In this document: positions 7,989 through 16,056 of the stretch, one piece after another
How the letters are laid out: each line of letters opens with the position of its first letter
Position numbering within the stretch: the stretch's first letter is position 1
From: DASSTJ01 sp035707965
Lineage (GTDB): Bacteria; Actinomycetota; Actinomycetes; Actinomycetales; Angustibacteraceae
NCBI GenBank assembly: GCA_035707965.1
Contig: DASSTJ010000097.1
Location: 1 to 35,655, forward strand
Direction of reading: 5' to 3'
Length of the DNA: 35,655 nucleotides
Notes under the pieces: generated by a model
Seen by the model: the letters and a program-made list of their open reading frames with translations, nothing else
Told to the model about the DNA's origin: nothing
The model's database searches: none
Translations under genes and position numbers: made by a program

Positions 7989-9422
7989 ATGGTGCATGGA
8001 CGCGTGCGGCTGACCGGCCGAGACGACAGTGCTCCCACGGCCCCGCTCGACAAGGCGTTCGAGGTCATCCGCGAGGAGGCCGGCGTGCCGGGGGACTTCC
8101 CGCCTGAGGTGCTCGCCGCCGCCGCGGACGCCGCCCGGGCGCCTCAGCTGCCGACGCGCGACCTGACCGACGTGCCGTTCTTCACCATCGACCCTCCCGG
8201 GTCCACCGACCTCGACCAGGCGATGCACCTCGAACGCGACGGTCACGGCTTCCGCGTACGCTACGCGATCGCCGACGTGCCGGCCTTCGTGCTCGCCGGC
8301 GGGCTGGTCGACGCCGAGGCGAGACGTCGTGGGCAGACCATCTACGCTCCGGACCAGCGCACGCCGCTGCACCCGCCGGTGATCAGCGAGGACGCCGGCA
8401 GCCTCCTACCGGGCCAGGTGCGGCCCGCGTTCGTCTGGGACCTGCGCCTCGACGCCGAGGGTGAGCTGACGTCGTCGGACGTCGGTGCGGCCCTCGTGCG
8501 CAGTGTCGACCGGTTGGACTACGAAGGGGTGCAGTCGACGGTTGAGGCAGGCGCCGACCGCCGGCTCGAGCTGCTCCGTCAGATCGGTGGTCTCCGCCTC
8601 GAGCTCGAGGCAGCGCGTGGGGGAGCGAGCCTGCCGATGCCGGAGCAGGAGGTCGTGGAGACCGGGGACGGGTACCGGTTGCGTCTGCGTCCGCCCGTGC
8701 CGGCGGAGGACTGGAACGCGCAGATCTCGCTGCTCACCGGCATGGCGGCCGCTGACATGATGCTCGCGGGGGAGGTGGGCATCCTGCGCACGATGCCGGC
8801 GCCGGGGCCGCACGAGCTGGCGAGGTTCCACCGCCAGGCTGCGGCCCTCGGGGTCCGCTGGCCGGCGGAGCTTCAGTACGGTGACTTCCTCCGCACGCTC
8901 GACCGGGACGACGGGCGACAGCTCGCTCTCATCCACGAGGCGACCCGTCTCTTCCGCGGTGCTGGGTACACGCCGTTCGTCGGCGCCGTCCCCGAGGTGG
9001 CGGAGCACGCGGCGGTCGCGGCGCCCTACGCTCACGTGACCGCGCCGCTGCGCCGGCTCGTGGACCGCTTCGGGCTCGTCGTCTGCGCCTCGCTGTGCGC
9101 CGACGTGGACGTGCCCGGCTGGGTCACCGAGGCGCTGCCAGACCTGCCCGCGATCATGACGGCGTCGGACCGGGTCGCCGGCACCGTAGAGCGGCAGTGC
9201 ACGGACGCCGTCGAGGTGGCGGTGCTCAGCTCCCGCGTCGGTGAGGTCTTCGACGCTGTCGTGGTGGAGGTCCCCGACCAGGGCGACGGCGGCCAGGTGC
9301 AGCTGTTGGACCCACCGGTCCTTGCTCCGGCCACGGGCGACCTGACGCTGGGTGCTTCCGTGCGCGTGCGCCTCACCGGAGCCGACGTCGTCACCCGCAC
9401 GGTCGATCTGGTGCCCGCCTGA
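7989..9422 (+). CDS. RNB-domain (RNase II/R family) ribonuclease
   Basis: A 477-residue protein built around one RNB 3'-to-5' exoribonuclease domain (about residues 55-385), with a short C-terminal beta-rich tail (DAVVVEVPDQGDGGQVQLLDPP to the end) that may be a degenerate S1/OB fold. It lacks the N-terminal cold-shock domains of RNase II and RNase R. The active-site segment FFTIDPPGSTDLDQAMHL supplies Asp68, Asp74 and Asp76; the fourth acidic position of E. coli RNase II (Asp210) is Gln77 here, which I believe is common in this actinobacterial subfamily. HVTAPLRRLVDRF is the usual RNB arginine-rich motif. The ATG at 7989 is followed by GTG 7992 as a second candidate start. Confidence 0.88.
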   Translation: MVHGRVRLTGRDDSAPTAPLDKAFEVIREEAGVPGDFPPEVLAAAADAARAPQLPTRDLTDVPFFTIDPPGSTDLDQAMHLERDGHGFRVRYAIADVPAFVLAGGLVDAEARRRGQTIYAPDQRTPLHPPVISEDAGSLLPGQVRPAFVWDLRLDAEGELTSSDVGAALVRSVDRLDYEGVQSTVEAGADRRLELLRQIGGLRLELEAARGGASLPMPEQEVVETGDGYRLRLRPPVPAEDWNAQISLLTGMAAADMMLAGEVGILRTMPAPGPHELARFHRQAAALGVRWPAELQYGDFLRTLDRDDGRQLALIHEATRLFRGAGYTPFVGAVPEVAEHAAVAAPYAHVTAPLRRLVDRFGLVVCASLCADVDVPGWVTEALPDLPAIMTASDRVAGTVERQCTDAVEVAVLSSRVGEVFDAVVVEVPDQGDGGQVQLLDPPVLAPATGDLTLGASVRVRLTGADVVTRTVDLVPA

Positions 9423-9431
9423 CGTGGCGTG

Positions 9432-10532
9432 TCAGCGGACGACGCGAGCGCCCGCGCCGGCCACCAGCCGCTCGACCTCGGACATGGTGGCCATCGAGGT
9501 GTCCCCTGGGGTCGTCATGGCCAGGGCGCCGTGGGCGGCCCCGTACTCCAGGGCCTGGCCCAGGTCGCCGATCTCCATGATCCCGTAGATGAGGCCGGAG
9601 GCGAAGCTGTCGCCGCCGCCGACCCGGTCCAGGATCTCGACGCCTGGGCGGTGCCTGGCGTGCAGGAAGCCCGTGGCTGCCGACCAGGCGACAGCGCCCC
9701 AGTCGTTGACGGTGGCCGTTCGCACGCCCCGCAGCGTCGTGGCCACGACCTGGAAGTTCGGGTACTGCTCGGTCGCCTCGGTGATCATCGCCTCGAAGCC
9801 GGCCACGTCCAGGTCGGTCAGGCTCTCGTCCACTCCGTCGACGGTGAGGCCCAGGCAGGCGGTGAAGTCCTCCTCGTTGCCCAGCATGACGTCCACGTGC
9901 TCGGCCAGCCGCCGGTTGACGTCTCGTGCCGAGTCGAGCCCGCCCACGCCCTTCCAGAGGCTCGGTCGGTAGTTGAGGTCGTAGGAGACGACGGTGCCGT
10001 GGCGTCGGGCGGCGCTGACCGCCTCCAGCACGACGCCGGCCGTGGAGTCCGACAGCGCCGCGAAGATGCCGCCGGTGTGGAACCAACGCACGCCCAGCGA
10101 TCCGAACAGGTGGTCCCAGTCGACCTCCCCGGGACGCATCGCAGCGGCAGCGGTGTGTCCGCGGTCGGAGGTTCCGACCGCTCCTCGGAGCCCGAATCCG
10201 CGCTCGGTGAAGTTGAGCCCGTTGCGGGCGACCCGGCCGACCCCGTCGTCGGGCACCCATCGCAGCAGCGACAGGTCGACGCCGCCCTGCAGCATGAGGT
10301 CCTCGAGCAGCCGCCCGACCTCGTTGTCGACCAACGACGTCACGACTGCGGTACGCATGCCGAAGCAGCGGCGCAGCCCGCGCGCGACGTTGTACTCGCC
10401 GCCGCCTTCCCATACCCGGAACGAGCGGGTGCTGCGCACCCTGCCCTCTCCAGGGTCGAGCCGCAGCATGACCTCGCCCAACGAGACGAGGTCGAACCGG
10501 CACTCCTCACGGGGTCGCACCACGAGGGCCAT
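9432..10532 (-). CDS. kdgK: 2-dehydro-3-deoxygluconate kinase (PfkB family)
   Basis: A 366-residue PfkB/ribokinase-family sugar kinase. It probably phosphorylates 2-keto-3-deoxygluconate (KDG) to KDPG with ATP. The family signature is DRVGGGDSFASGL at residues 302-314, with Asp308 as catalytic base in the anion-hole motif; other blocks are VSLGEVMLRLDPGEGR, the WEGGGEYNVARGL substrate segment (about 41-53) and SYDLNYRPSLW (183-193), seen in KDG kinases. The substrate call leans on context: the KDPG aldolase gene ends one base upstream, and both follow a GH88 uronyl hydrolase and an IclR regulator in one minus-strand operon. Another aldonate or ketose kinase would be the alternative. At 366 residues it is somewhat longer than typical KdgK. 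Confidence 0.85.
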   Translation of the reverse strand: MALVVRPREECRFDLVSLGEVMLRLDPGEGRVRSTRSFRVWEGGGEYNVARGLRRCFGMRTAVVTSLVDNEVGRLLEDLMLQGGVDLSLLRWVPDDGVGRVARNGLNFTERGFGLRGAVGTSDRGHTAAAAMRPGEVDWDHLFGSLGVRWFHTGGIFAALSDSTAGVVLEAVSAARRHGTVVSYDLNYRPSLWKGVGGLDSARDVNRRLAEHVDVMLGNEEDFTACLGLTVDGVDESLTDLDVAGFEAMITEATEQYPNFQVVATTLRGVRTATVNDWGAVAWSAATGFLHARHRPGVEILDRVGGGDSFASGLIYGIMEIGDLGQALEYGAAHGALAMTTPGDTSMATMSEVERLVAGAGARVVR

Positions 10533-10533
10533 G

Positions 10534-11172
10534 TCAGCGCCCCTGGGTCGCGGCGACGAGTGCGACCGCCTCGCGGACCAGCGCGGTGACGGTCTCCAGG
10601 TCGCCCTCCTGGACTGCCTCGGCAGGGACCATCCAGCTGCCGCCGACCGCTACCACGTGGGGCAGGGCGAGGTAGTCGTTCAGGTTGCCGGGCGTCACGC
10701 CGCCCGTGGGGATGAACTGGACGTGGGGGAAGGGCCCCGCGAGCGCACGTACCGCAGCAGGGCCGCCCGACGTCTGCGCCGGGAAGAACTTCACGGTGCT
10801 CACTCCCTCGTCCAGCGCTGCCAGCAGCTCGGTGGCGGTAGCCACGCCCGGGAACACGGGCAGGCCAAGCTGAGCGCATCGCCGAACGACCGACGGGGAG
10901 AGCCCCGGCGAGACGACGAACCGGGCACCGGCGTCATGCGCTTGGTCGACCTGTCCTGCCGTCGTCACGGTGCCAGCTCCCACCAGGAGCTCGTGCCGAC
11001 GTGACATGGTGCGGATGGCCGCGGTCGCGGCTTCGGTACGGAAGGTCACCTCCGCCAGCGGGAGTCCGCCTCGGACGAGTGCCTCAGCAAGTCCGTCGGC
11101 GTGCGCCTCGTCGTGGATCACGACCACCGGGAGAAGCCGGTGGCGCCCGAGCGTCTCCATCACCTCAGGCAC
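10534..11172 (-). CDS. eda: KDPG (2-dehydro-3-deoxy-phosphogluconate) aldolase
   Basis: A 212-residue class I aldolase of the KDPG/KHG family that splits KDPG into pyruvate and glyceraldehyde 3-phosphate. The Schiff-base lysine is Lys128 in STVKFFPAQ, and the catalytic glutamate is Glu41 in EVTFRT. GAGTVTTAGQ, FVVSPGLSP, FPGVATATE and FIPTGGVTPGN are the other family blocks. The GTG at 11172 is selected by a perfect GAGGAGG site six bases upstream; it overlaps the end of the GH88 gene by eight bases, which implies translational coupling. A later in-frame ATG at 11160 and an earlier GTG at 11187 fit less well. The KDG kinase begins one base after its stop, so the two enzymes of the KDG branch are tightly linked. 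Confidence 0.92.
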   Translation of the reverse strand: MPEVMETLGRHRLLPVVVIHDEAHADGLAEALVRGGLPLAEVTFRTEAATAAIRTMSRRHELLVGAGTVTTAGQVDQAHDAGARFVVSPGLSPSVVRRCAQLGLPVFPGVATATELLAALDEGVSTVKFFPAQTSGGPAAVRALAGPFPHVQFIPTGGVTPGNLNDYLALPHVVAVGGSWMVPAEAVQEGDLETVTALVREAVALVAATQGR

Positions 11173-12328
11173 GGGACGCCTCCTCACCGACGGCCATCGC
11201 GAGCTCGAGGGCCTCGACGAAGTAGTACTCGCCGAACATCACGCTCTCGTCGATACCCAGCCCGTTGCGGTAGTGGTAGGTGGCATGTCGGAGGATTCCT
11301 TCCCACTCGGGCAGGTCGGCAGCGATGAACGCGGTTGACCGCAGCGTTCGCAGGATGCGCAGGCCGTAGCTGCGATAGCCCGCCGAGGTCGGGTCGTCGC
11401 CGAGTGCCGAAGCCAGGTGCAGCATCCCCGCAGCGGCGATCGCGGCCGCGGAGGCTTCGTGCGGGACGACCGGTGCCGGGTCCTGCCAGTCGTTGGGCGG
11501 TACTCCGCCGTCCGGCGTGGAGGCGATGTAGAAGTCGGCCGACCGCCGTGCGGCGTCGAGCAGCTCGCCGTCTCCGGTGTGCGTGAAGGCGGCAGTGAAG
11601 CCGTAGGTCGCCCAGGCCTGGCCACGGGCCCACGCGGAGTCGGAGCGCCAGCCCTGGTGCGTCGCGGCGCGGAGGAACTCGCCGGACTGGACGTCGAACC
11701 ACCCTTCGTGCAGGGTGCTGCCGTCACCACGCATCAGGTGCCGACGGCTGGTGCGACTGTGCTGCAACGCGATCTCGTGGAGGCTGGAGTCCCCGCTGTA
11801 CTCCGCCGCCCTGAAGATGATGCCGACGTTCATCATGTTGTCGATGAAGGTGCTTCCCGGGTCCACCCAGGTGCTGAGGTACCCACCAGCTTCCTGGAAC
11901 CGGCGCGACATGGTCCGACCCCCCTGGATCAGCACGTCGCGGGCACGTGCTGAGCCGTCCCAGTCGTACCAACGACCCCAGCTCGTCTCGAGGATGAAGC
12001 CGAGGTCGTGCGTGCTCTCGTCCAGCTTGCGGTCCTCCACGAGCAGGCTGTACGCCTCGGCCTGCTCTCGCCACCAGGGGTCACCGGTGCGGCGGGCGAA
12101 GGCCCAGACCATCCCGGCCAGGAACCCTCCGGTCCAGTCGGGAGCCCAGGGGTCCCCGCTGAACACCCACCGGCCGTTCTCGGTGTAGGTCGGCGTCTTC
12201 CCCGGAGCCCGGGTGATGAGGCGGCGCACCTGTGCCTGGGCGAAGTCCAGCGCTTCCTCGACGCTGAGGGTTCGGGCACCCCGCGAGGTGTTCTCGCACG
12301 GTGGCTGGTCGACACGGGTGACGTCCAT
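11165..12328 (-). CDS. GH88 unsaturated glucuronyl hydrolase
   Basis: A 387-residue alpha6/alpha6-barrel enzyme of glycoside hydrolase family 88. It hydrates the vinyl-ether double bond of 4,5-unsaturated uronic acids left by polysaccharide lyases, releasing a ketoacid. The two key aspartates of the family are visible as Asp108 (THDLGFIL) and Asp163 (FIDNMMNVG). WTGGFLAGM (65-73), WARGQAWATYGF (233-244) and the C-terminal GIDESVMFGEYYFVEAL are also characteristic. No signal peptide is seen, so the enzyme should be cytoplasmic and act on imported oligosaccharides. GH105 (rhamnogalacturonyl hydrolase) is a relative, but the HDLGF and IDNMMN motifs favour GH88. The polymer of origin (hyaluronan, chondroitin, heparin, gellan or other) cannot be told. 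It follows the IclR gene by 93 bases. Confidence 0.88.
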   Translation of the reverse strand: MDVTRVDQPPCENTSRGARTLSVEEALDFAQAQVRRLITRAPGKTPTYTENGRWVFSGDPWAPDWTGGFLAGMVWAFARRTGDPWWREQAEAYSLLVEDRKLDESTHDLGFILETSWGRWYDWDGSARARDVLIQGGRTMSRRFQEAGGYLSTWVDPGSTFIDNMMNVGIIFRAAEYSGDSSLHEIALQHSRTSRRHLMRGDGSTLHEGWFDVQSGEFLRAATHQGWRSDSAWARGQAWATYGFTAAFTHTGDGELLDAARRSADFYIASTPDGGVPPNDWQDPAPVVPHEASAAAIAAAGMLHLASALGDDPTSAGYRSYGLRILRTLRSTAFIAADLPEWEGILRHATYHYRNGLGIDESVMFGEYYFVEALELAMAVGEEASRA

Positions 12329-12363
12329 GGTGAGTCTCTCGGGCTGGTGACAGGAAGAGGAGA

Positions 12364-12379
12364 GCCGGACCGCGCCGGC
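12364..12379 (-). other. Small hairpin between the IclR and GH88 genes
   Basis: GCCGG (12364-12368) and CCGGC (12375-12379) form a five-pair stem with a six-base loop in the 93-base gap between the regulator and the hydrolase. There is no T-run, so it is not a canonical terminator; it could be an mRNA stability or operator element, or chance in GC-rich DNA. Confidence 0.3.
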
Positions 12380-12421
12380 ACGCCCTCTCGGACAGGGGTG
12401 GTGCTCTGGGACTCGGCTCGG

Positions 12422-13210
12422 CTAGGCCTCCAGGGGCGTGCGAGCACCGCCGATGCGCAGCTCGATCTCGTGCGCGGTGTGCCTGAGCGGCGTGAGGTGC
12501 GACTGGAGTGTTCGCGGGGTCAGTCGCGACGCGGGACCGGCCAGGGCCAGCGAGCCGACGACGCAACCCGTGTAGTCCTTGAGTGGCACGGCGACCGAGC
12601 AGAAGCCCACTTCGCGCTCCTGCCAGCACGTCGCGTACCCTCGGGACCGCACTTGTCCCAGCTGCCTGCGCAAGGTGCTGGGTTCGATGACCGTGGTCCG
12701 GGTCATCTGCTGCAGAGGCCCCTCCAGCGCCCGCTCCACGAGGGTCGGGTCCTCGCAGAACGCGAGCAGCACCTTGCCGGACGCCGTGGCGTGGAGCGAT
12801 CCGCGACGACCGGCGCTCGCCACCATCCGAAGGCCGCCCTGCGGCTCGCCTCGATCCAGGTAGAGCACCTCGTCCCCGTCGAGGATGCCGAGCAAGACGG
12901 ACTCACCGGTGCTCGAGGCCAACCTGTCGAGGTACGGCCTGGCGACCCGGGAGAGCTCGACGTCTCGCACCACGCTCGAACCGAGCTCGTACAACGCCCA
13001 GCTGAGCCGGTACAGCGAGCTGTGCGGATCCTGCATCACGAAGCGTCGACTCTCCAGCGTGGCCAGGAGGTGGTGAACCGTCGCCTTGCTGAGCCCGACA
13101 CGTCGCGCGATGTCACTGACACCAATCGGCCGCCCGGCACGCGACATGCAGTCGAGGACGTCGAGGGCGTGCTCGACTGCCTTGACACGCCTCGATACCT
13201 GCTGCTCCAC
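12422..13210 (-). CDS. IclR-family transcriptional regulator (KdgR-like role inferred)
   Basis: A 262-residue IclR regulator: an N-terminal winged helix-turn-helix (about residues 28-58, GVSDIARRVGLSKATVHHLL) followed by the IclR effector-binding GAF-like domain (about 75-250). Domain landmarks are YRLSWALYELG, LHATASGKVLLAF, GYATCWQEREVGFCSVAVP and the CVVGSLALAGPASRL segment. IclR proteins bind small carbon-source metabolites; KdgR of plant-pathogenic enterobacteria is an IclR member that responds to KDG and represses pectin catabolism. With GH88, KDPG aldolase and KDG kinase directly downstream on the same strand, a KDG-type effector is a reasonable inference. GTG 13210 gives normal family length; GTG 13219, closer to a GGGAG, and TTG 13276 are alternatives. 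It probably also controls the divergent ABC importer. Confidence 0.85.
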   Translation of the reverse strand: MEQQVSRRVKAVEHALDVLDCMSRAGRPIGVSDIARRVGLSKATVHHLLATLESRRFVMQDPHSSLYRLSWALYELGSSVVRDVELSRVARPYLDRLASSTGESVLLGILDGDEVLYLDRGEPQGGLRMVASAGRRGSLHATASGKVLLAFCEDPTLVERALEGPLQQMTRTTVIEPSTLRRQLGQVRSRGYATCWQEREVGFCSVAVPLKDYTGCVVGSLALAGPASRLTPRTLQSHLTPLRHTAHEIELRIGGARTPLEA

Positions 13211-13369
13211 CGCTCGCACCGCTCCCGTCCTGGCTCCATCGCGCACTCCGTCACGGGCCCGACGAGCGGGTCGCAAGAGTGCTCGACCGGGCCTTCGGTC
13301 GGCCCGAAACGTTGACGCTCTGCAACCCTAGATTCCGTTCAGACGCCCGGTCCATCAGGATTGACAAAA

Positions 13370-13399
13370 ACTGTTAGCCAGAAGCAAACGGCGTTAACT
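13370..13399. promoter_or_regulatory. Candidate operator dyad in the IclR / importer intergenic region
   Basis: The 294-base region between the divergent IclR and importer genes is strikingly AT-rich around 13360-13425. An imperfect dyad, GTTAGCC (13374-13380) and GGCGTTAAC (13390-13398), is separated by about ten bases. It overlaps the candidate importer promoter, as an IclR operator might. A single imperfect dyad could arise by chance. Confidence 0.35.
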
Positions 13400-13422
13400 T
13401 AGCGCGAGAGTGCCGCTATACA
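13394..13422 (+). promoter_or_regulatory. Candidate promoter for the ABC importer
   Basis: TTAACT (13394-13399) and TATACA (13417-13422) are separated by 17 bases, and the -10-like hexamer is good for a GC-rich genome. A TTGACA at 13361 is a perfect -35 hexamer but has no well-spaced -10 partner. The predicted leader is about 75 bases before the GTG at 13505. Confidence 0.4.
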
Positions 13423-13504
13423 TTCGCCGCAGACACCGGCTAGCGCCGCACTGCCCACGCTTCCTGGGGTCATCGACGGCTTTGGACACCCTGAAGGAGT
13501 GCAC

Positions 13505-14482
13505 GTGAGAAACACAGCTGCGGCCAGCGCCCTCGTCCTGGCCCTGAGTCTGACGCTTGCCGGCTGCGGATCCGGCGAAGGTTCCGAGGCGACTGCGGCA
13601 GCAGGTTCAGGATCCGGGACGCAGGTCCTGAGGGCTGGCCTCCTGCCCAACGCAGAGACGGCGGCGATCCGCCTGGGGGACAAGAAGAACTTCTTCGCCG
13701 ACAAGGGCATCAAGCTTCAGATCACCGACACGAGCAGCGGGGCGGCGTCCATCACGGCCTTGCAGGCTGGTCAGTTCGACGTCGTGTTCGCCAACACGGT
13801 GTCCGTGATGCAGGGCCGGGACAAGGGCCTGCCGCTCGTCATGGTGGCGGCCGCCTCGACCTCGACCGGCGTGGCAGGCAAGGACTTCTCCGGCTTGGTG
13901 ATCAGCTCGGACAGCCCCCTGACCTCGGCCGGGCAGCTCGCTGGCAAGACCATTGCCACGAACACCATCAAGAACATCGGTGAGGTGACGGCACGCCTGT
14001 CCGTGAAGAAGGCGGGCGGGTCCACCGACGGGCTGAAGTTCGTCGAGCTCCCTTTCGCCAACATGGAGCAGGCGCTCGAGGAGCACCAGATCGACGCCGC
14101 GTGGATGGTGGAGCCCTTCCACACCACGGCGTTGCAGCACGGCCTCAAGGACGTGGCATCCAACTACGTGGACACCGCTCCCGGGCTCACCGCCGCCGCC
14201 TTCGTGACGACCGAGAAGGTCATCAAGTCGAAGCCCGATCTCATCAAGAAGTTCGTGGCTGCCATGACCGAGGCCGGCAACTACGCGAACGCCCACCCCA
14301 ATGAGATCCGCGAGCTGATCCCCACGTTCACCAAGGTGACGCCCGAGATCGCGAACGAGTTCGTCATCCCCCTGTACAACCCCGACGTCAACGTGGCCTC
14401 CTTGGAGGCGATGCTGCCGGAGATGAAGCAGCTCGACATGATCTCGAAGGACTTCGACGTCAACTCCGTGCTGTACAAGTAG
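13505..14482 (+). CDS. NitT/TauT-type ABC importer, substrate-binding lipoprotein
   Basis: A 325-residue extracellular solute-binding lipoprotein of the SsuA/THI5/NMT1-like fold. The N terminus is a lipoprotein signal peptide with lipobox LAGC; the lipidated residue would be Cys21, followed by a short glycine/alanine/serine-rich spacer. Mature-domain landmarks are LLPNAETAAIRLGDKKNFFADKG, the ITALQAGQFDVVFAN segment, LVISSDSPLTSAGQLAGKTIA and AAWMVEPFHTTAL, all typical of taurine/sulfonate/nitrate/thiamine-precursor binding proteins. The GTG at 13505 is fixed by AAGGAG five bases upstream. It heads an operon with two permeases and an ATPase. The ligand cannot be read from sequence; the uronide genes next door suggest a carbohydrate-derived or carboxylate ligand, but this is inference. 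The base composition looks less GC-rich than its neighbours. Confidence 0.88.
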   Translation: MRNTAAASALVLALSLTLAGCGSGEGSEATAAAGSGSGTQVLRAGLLPNAETAAIRLGDKKNFFADKGIKLQITDTSSGAASITALQAGQFDVVFANTVSVMQGRDKGLPLVMVAAASTSTGVAGKDFSGLVISSDSPLTSAGQLAGKTIATNTIKNIGEVTARLSVKKAGGSTDGLKFVELPFANMEQALEEHQIDAAWMVEPFHTTALQHGLKDVASNYVDTAPGLTAAAFVTTEKVIKSKPDLIKKFVAAMTEAGNYANAHPNEIRELIPTFTKVTPEIANEFVIPLYNPDVNVASLEAMLPEMKQLDMISKDFDVNSVLYK

Positions 14483-14508
14483 TCGATCGGCGAGCAGGAG
14501 TGAGCAGC

Positions 14509-15279
14509 ATGCGGGCGAGCAGGGCCAGGTACCGCGGGGTCGTCGGGTTCCTGGCGCTGCTCGCCCTCTGGGAGGTGCTCCCGGTAGGGGGCGTCATCCC
14601 GGCGCGCTACTTCCCGCCGCTCCACGAGGTCATGGCGGCGATGGCTGACAACGTCGCCGACCGCCAGTTCTGGTCTGCGGTCGGTGACACCACTCAGTCG
14701 TGGTTCATCGGCCTGGTCGTCGCGTTCGTGGCCGCCGCACTGGTGGGTCTGGTGCTCGGCTCTGTCCCGATCCTCTGGCGGTACGTCGACTCGACCATCG
14801 AGTTCCTTCGCCCGATCCCGTCGGTCGCCCTGATCCCGTTGGCTGTCCTGATGTTCGGCATCGACATGAAGTCGGCGCTTCTCCTGATCGTCTACGCGGC
14901 GTTCTGGCAGATCCTCATCCAGGTGCTCTACGGCGTGAAAGACGTCGACCCCGTCGCGCTCGACACGGCCCGGGTCTTCGGCTTCAGCAGATGGAGTCAG
15001 ATCAGGCACGTCTCCTGGCCGACGGCCCTGCCCTACGTCATCACGGGATTCCGGCTCGGCGCATCCGTCGCCCTCGTGCTCGCCGTGACCGCCGAGCTCG
15101 TGATCGGCAACCCCGGGATCGGTCACGAGATCGCTCTGGCGGAGTCGGCGCTCGCCCTGCCAGAGATGTACTCGCTGGTGATCACCGCGGGGGTCATGGG
15201 TGTGCTGATCAACCAGCTGACCCGTCTGGTGGAACGCAGGGCGCTGCACTGGCACCAGTCGGTCCGGAGTGAGGCGTAG
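14509..15279 (+). CDS. NitT/TauT-type ABC importer, permease 1
   Basis: A 256-residue membrane protein with about six hydrophobic helices, of the SsuC/TauC (BPD_transp_1) type. The cytoplasmic EAA-like coupling loop is recognisable at about residues 155-175 (DTARVFGFSRWSQIRHVSWP), followed by LPYVITGFRLGASVALVLAV. The segment FLRPIPSVALIPLAVLMFG is typical of the sulfonate/nitrate branch. ATG 14509 is chosen because an AGGAG lies eight bases upstream; a GTG at 14500 is possible. The second permease begins on the base after its stop, so the two would be made together and probably form a heterodimeric channel. Confidence 0.9.
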   Translation: MRASRARYRGVVGFLALLALWEVLPVGGVIPARYFPPLHEVMAAMADNVADRQFWSAVGDTTQSWFIGLVVAFVAAALVGLVLGSVPILWRYVDSTIEFLRPIPSVALIPLAVLMFGIDMKSALLLIVYAAFWQILIQVLYGVKDVDPVALDTARVFGFSRWSQIRHVSWPTALPYVITGFRLGASVALVLAVTAELVIGNPGIGHEIALAESALALPEMYSLVITAGVMGVLINQLTRLVERRALHWHQSVRSEA

Positions 15280-16056
15280 GTGGCCGGCGTGACGAACGCG
15301 TTCCAGAGGTTGACCAAGATCTTCCTCGTGCCCGCGGTGCTCTTCGTGGCCTGGTTCGCCAGCTCACGTGACAGCACCAGCTTCTTCTTCCCGCCGCTTC
15401 GGAAGATCCTCGAGGCCTTCGCCGACACCTGGTTCTCCGACCGTTGGTCTGCCGACATCGTGCCCAGCCTGCTCCGCCTCGCTGCCGGCTTTCTCATCGC
15501 AGTGGCGTTGGCTCTGGTCATCGGCGTGCCCCTCGGCCACTCGAAGAGGGCCCGCGACTACGCCGAGCCCGCCCTGGAGTTCTTCCGCGCGATCCCACCG
15601 ACGGTGATGATCCCGGTGCTGCTCGTCATCTCAGGTGTCGGTGACACGTCCAAGGTGGCGGTGATCGCGTTCGGGTGCATCTGGCCGATGCTGCTCAACA
15701 CCATCGAGGGCGTGCGGTCCGTCGACTCGTTGCTGAAGGACACCTGCGACATCTACCGGATCCACGGGCTCACGAGGCTTCGCGTGCTCACTCTGCGCGC
15801 TGCGAGCCCGCAGATCGTCACAGGGATGCGCACCGGACTGTCGATCGCCATCATCCTGATGGTCATCAGTGAGATGTTCGCATCCAAAGACGGCCTCGGC
15901 TTCACGATCATCCAGTTCCAGCGGACGTTCTCGATCCCGGAGATGTGGAGCGGCATCTTGCTGCTCGGGATGATCGGGGTCGCCCTGTCCCTGCTGATGC
16001 GAGTCTTCGAGATGGTCGTACTGCGGTGGTACGAAGGCGCACGTGAACGCGGCTAG
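15280..16056 (+). CDS. NitT/TauT-type ABC importer, permease 2
   Basis: A 258-residue membrane protein of the same family as permease 1, with about six helices. Landmarks are FFRAIPPTVMIPVLLVISG, the EAA-like loop CDIYRIHGLTRLRVLTLRAA, then MRTGLSIAIILMVISEMFA. The first residues (FQRLTKIFLVPAVLFVAWF) form the first membrane segment. Many SsuC/TauC systems use one permease gene as a homodimer; having two distinct permeases is a less common arrangement within this family. The GTG at 15280 immediately follows the TAG of permease 1. Its 3' end overlaps the most likely start of the ATPase gene by 14 bases. Confidence 0.9.
   Translation: MAGVTNAFQRLTKIFLVPAVLFVAWFASSRDSTSFFFPPLRKILEAFADTWFSDRWSADIVPSLLRLAAGFLIAVALALVIGVPLGHSKRARDYAEPALEFFRAIPPTVMIPVLLVISGVGDTSKVAVIAFGCIWPMLLNTIEGVRSVDSLLKDTCDIYRIHGLTRLRVLTLRAASPQIVTGMRTGLSIAIILMVISEMFASKDGLGFTIIQFQRTFSIPEMWSGILLLGMIGVALSLLMRVFEMVVLRWYEGARERG

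Noticed and set aside
13361..13366. TTGACA as the importer -35 element
   Set aside because: No acceptable -10 hexamer lies 16-18 bases downstream; the TTAACT/TATACA pair fits better.
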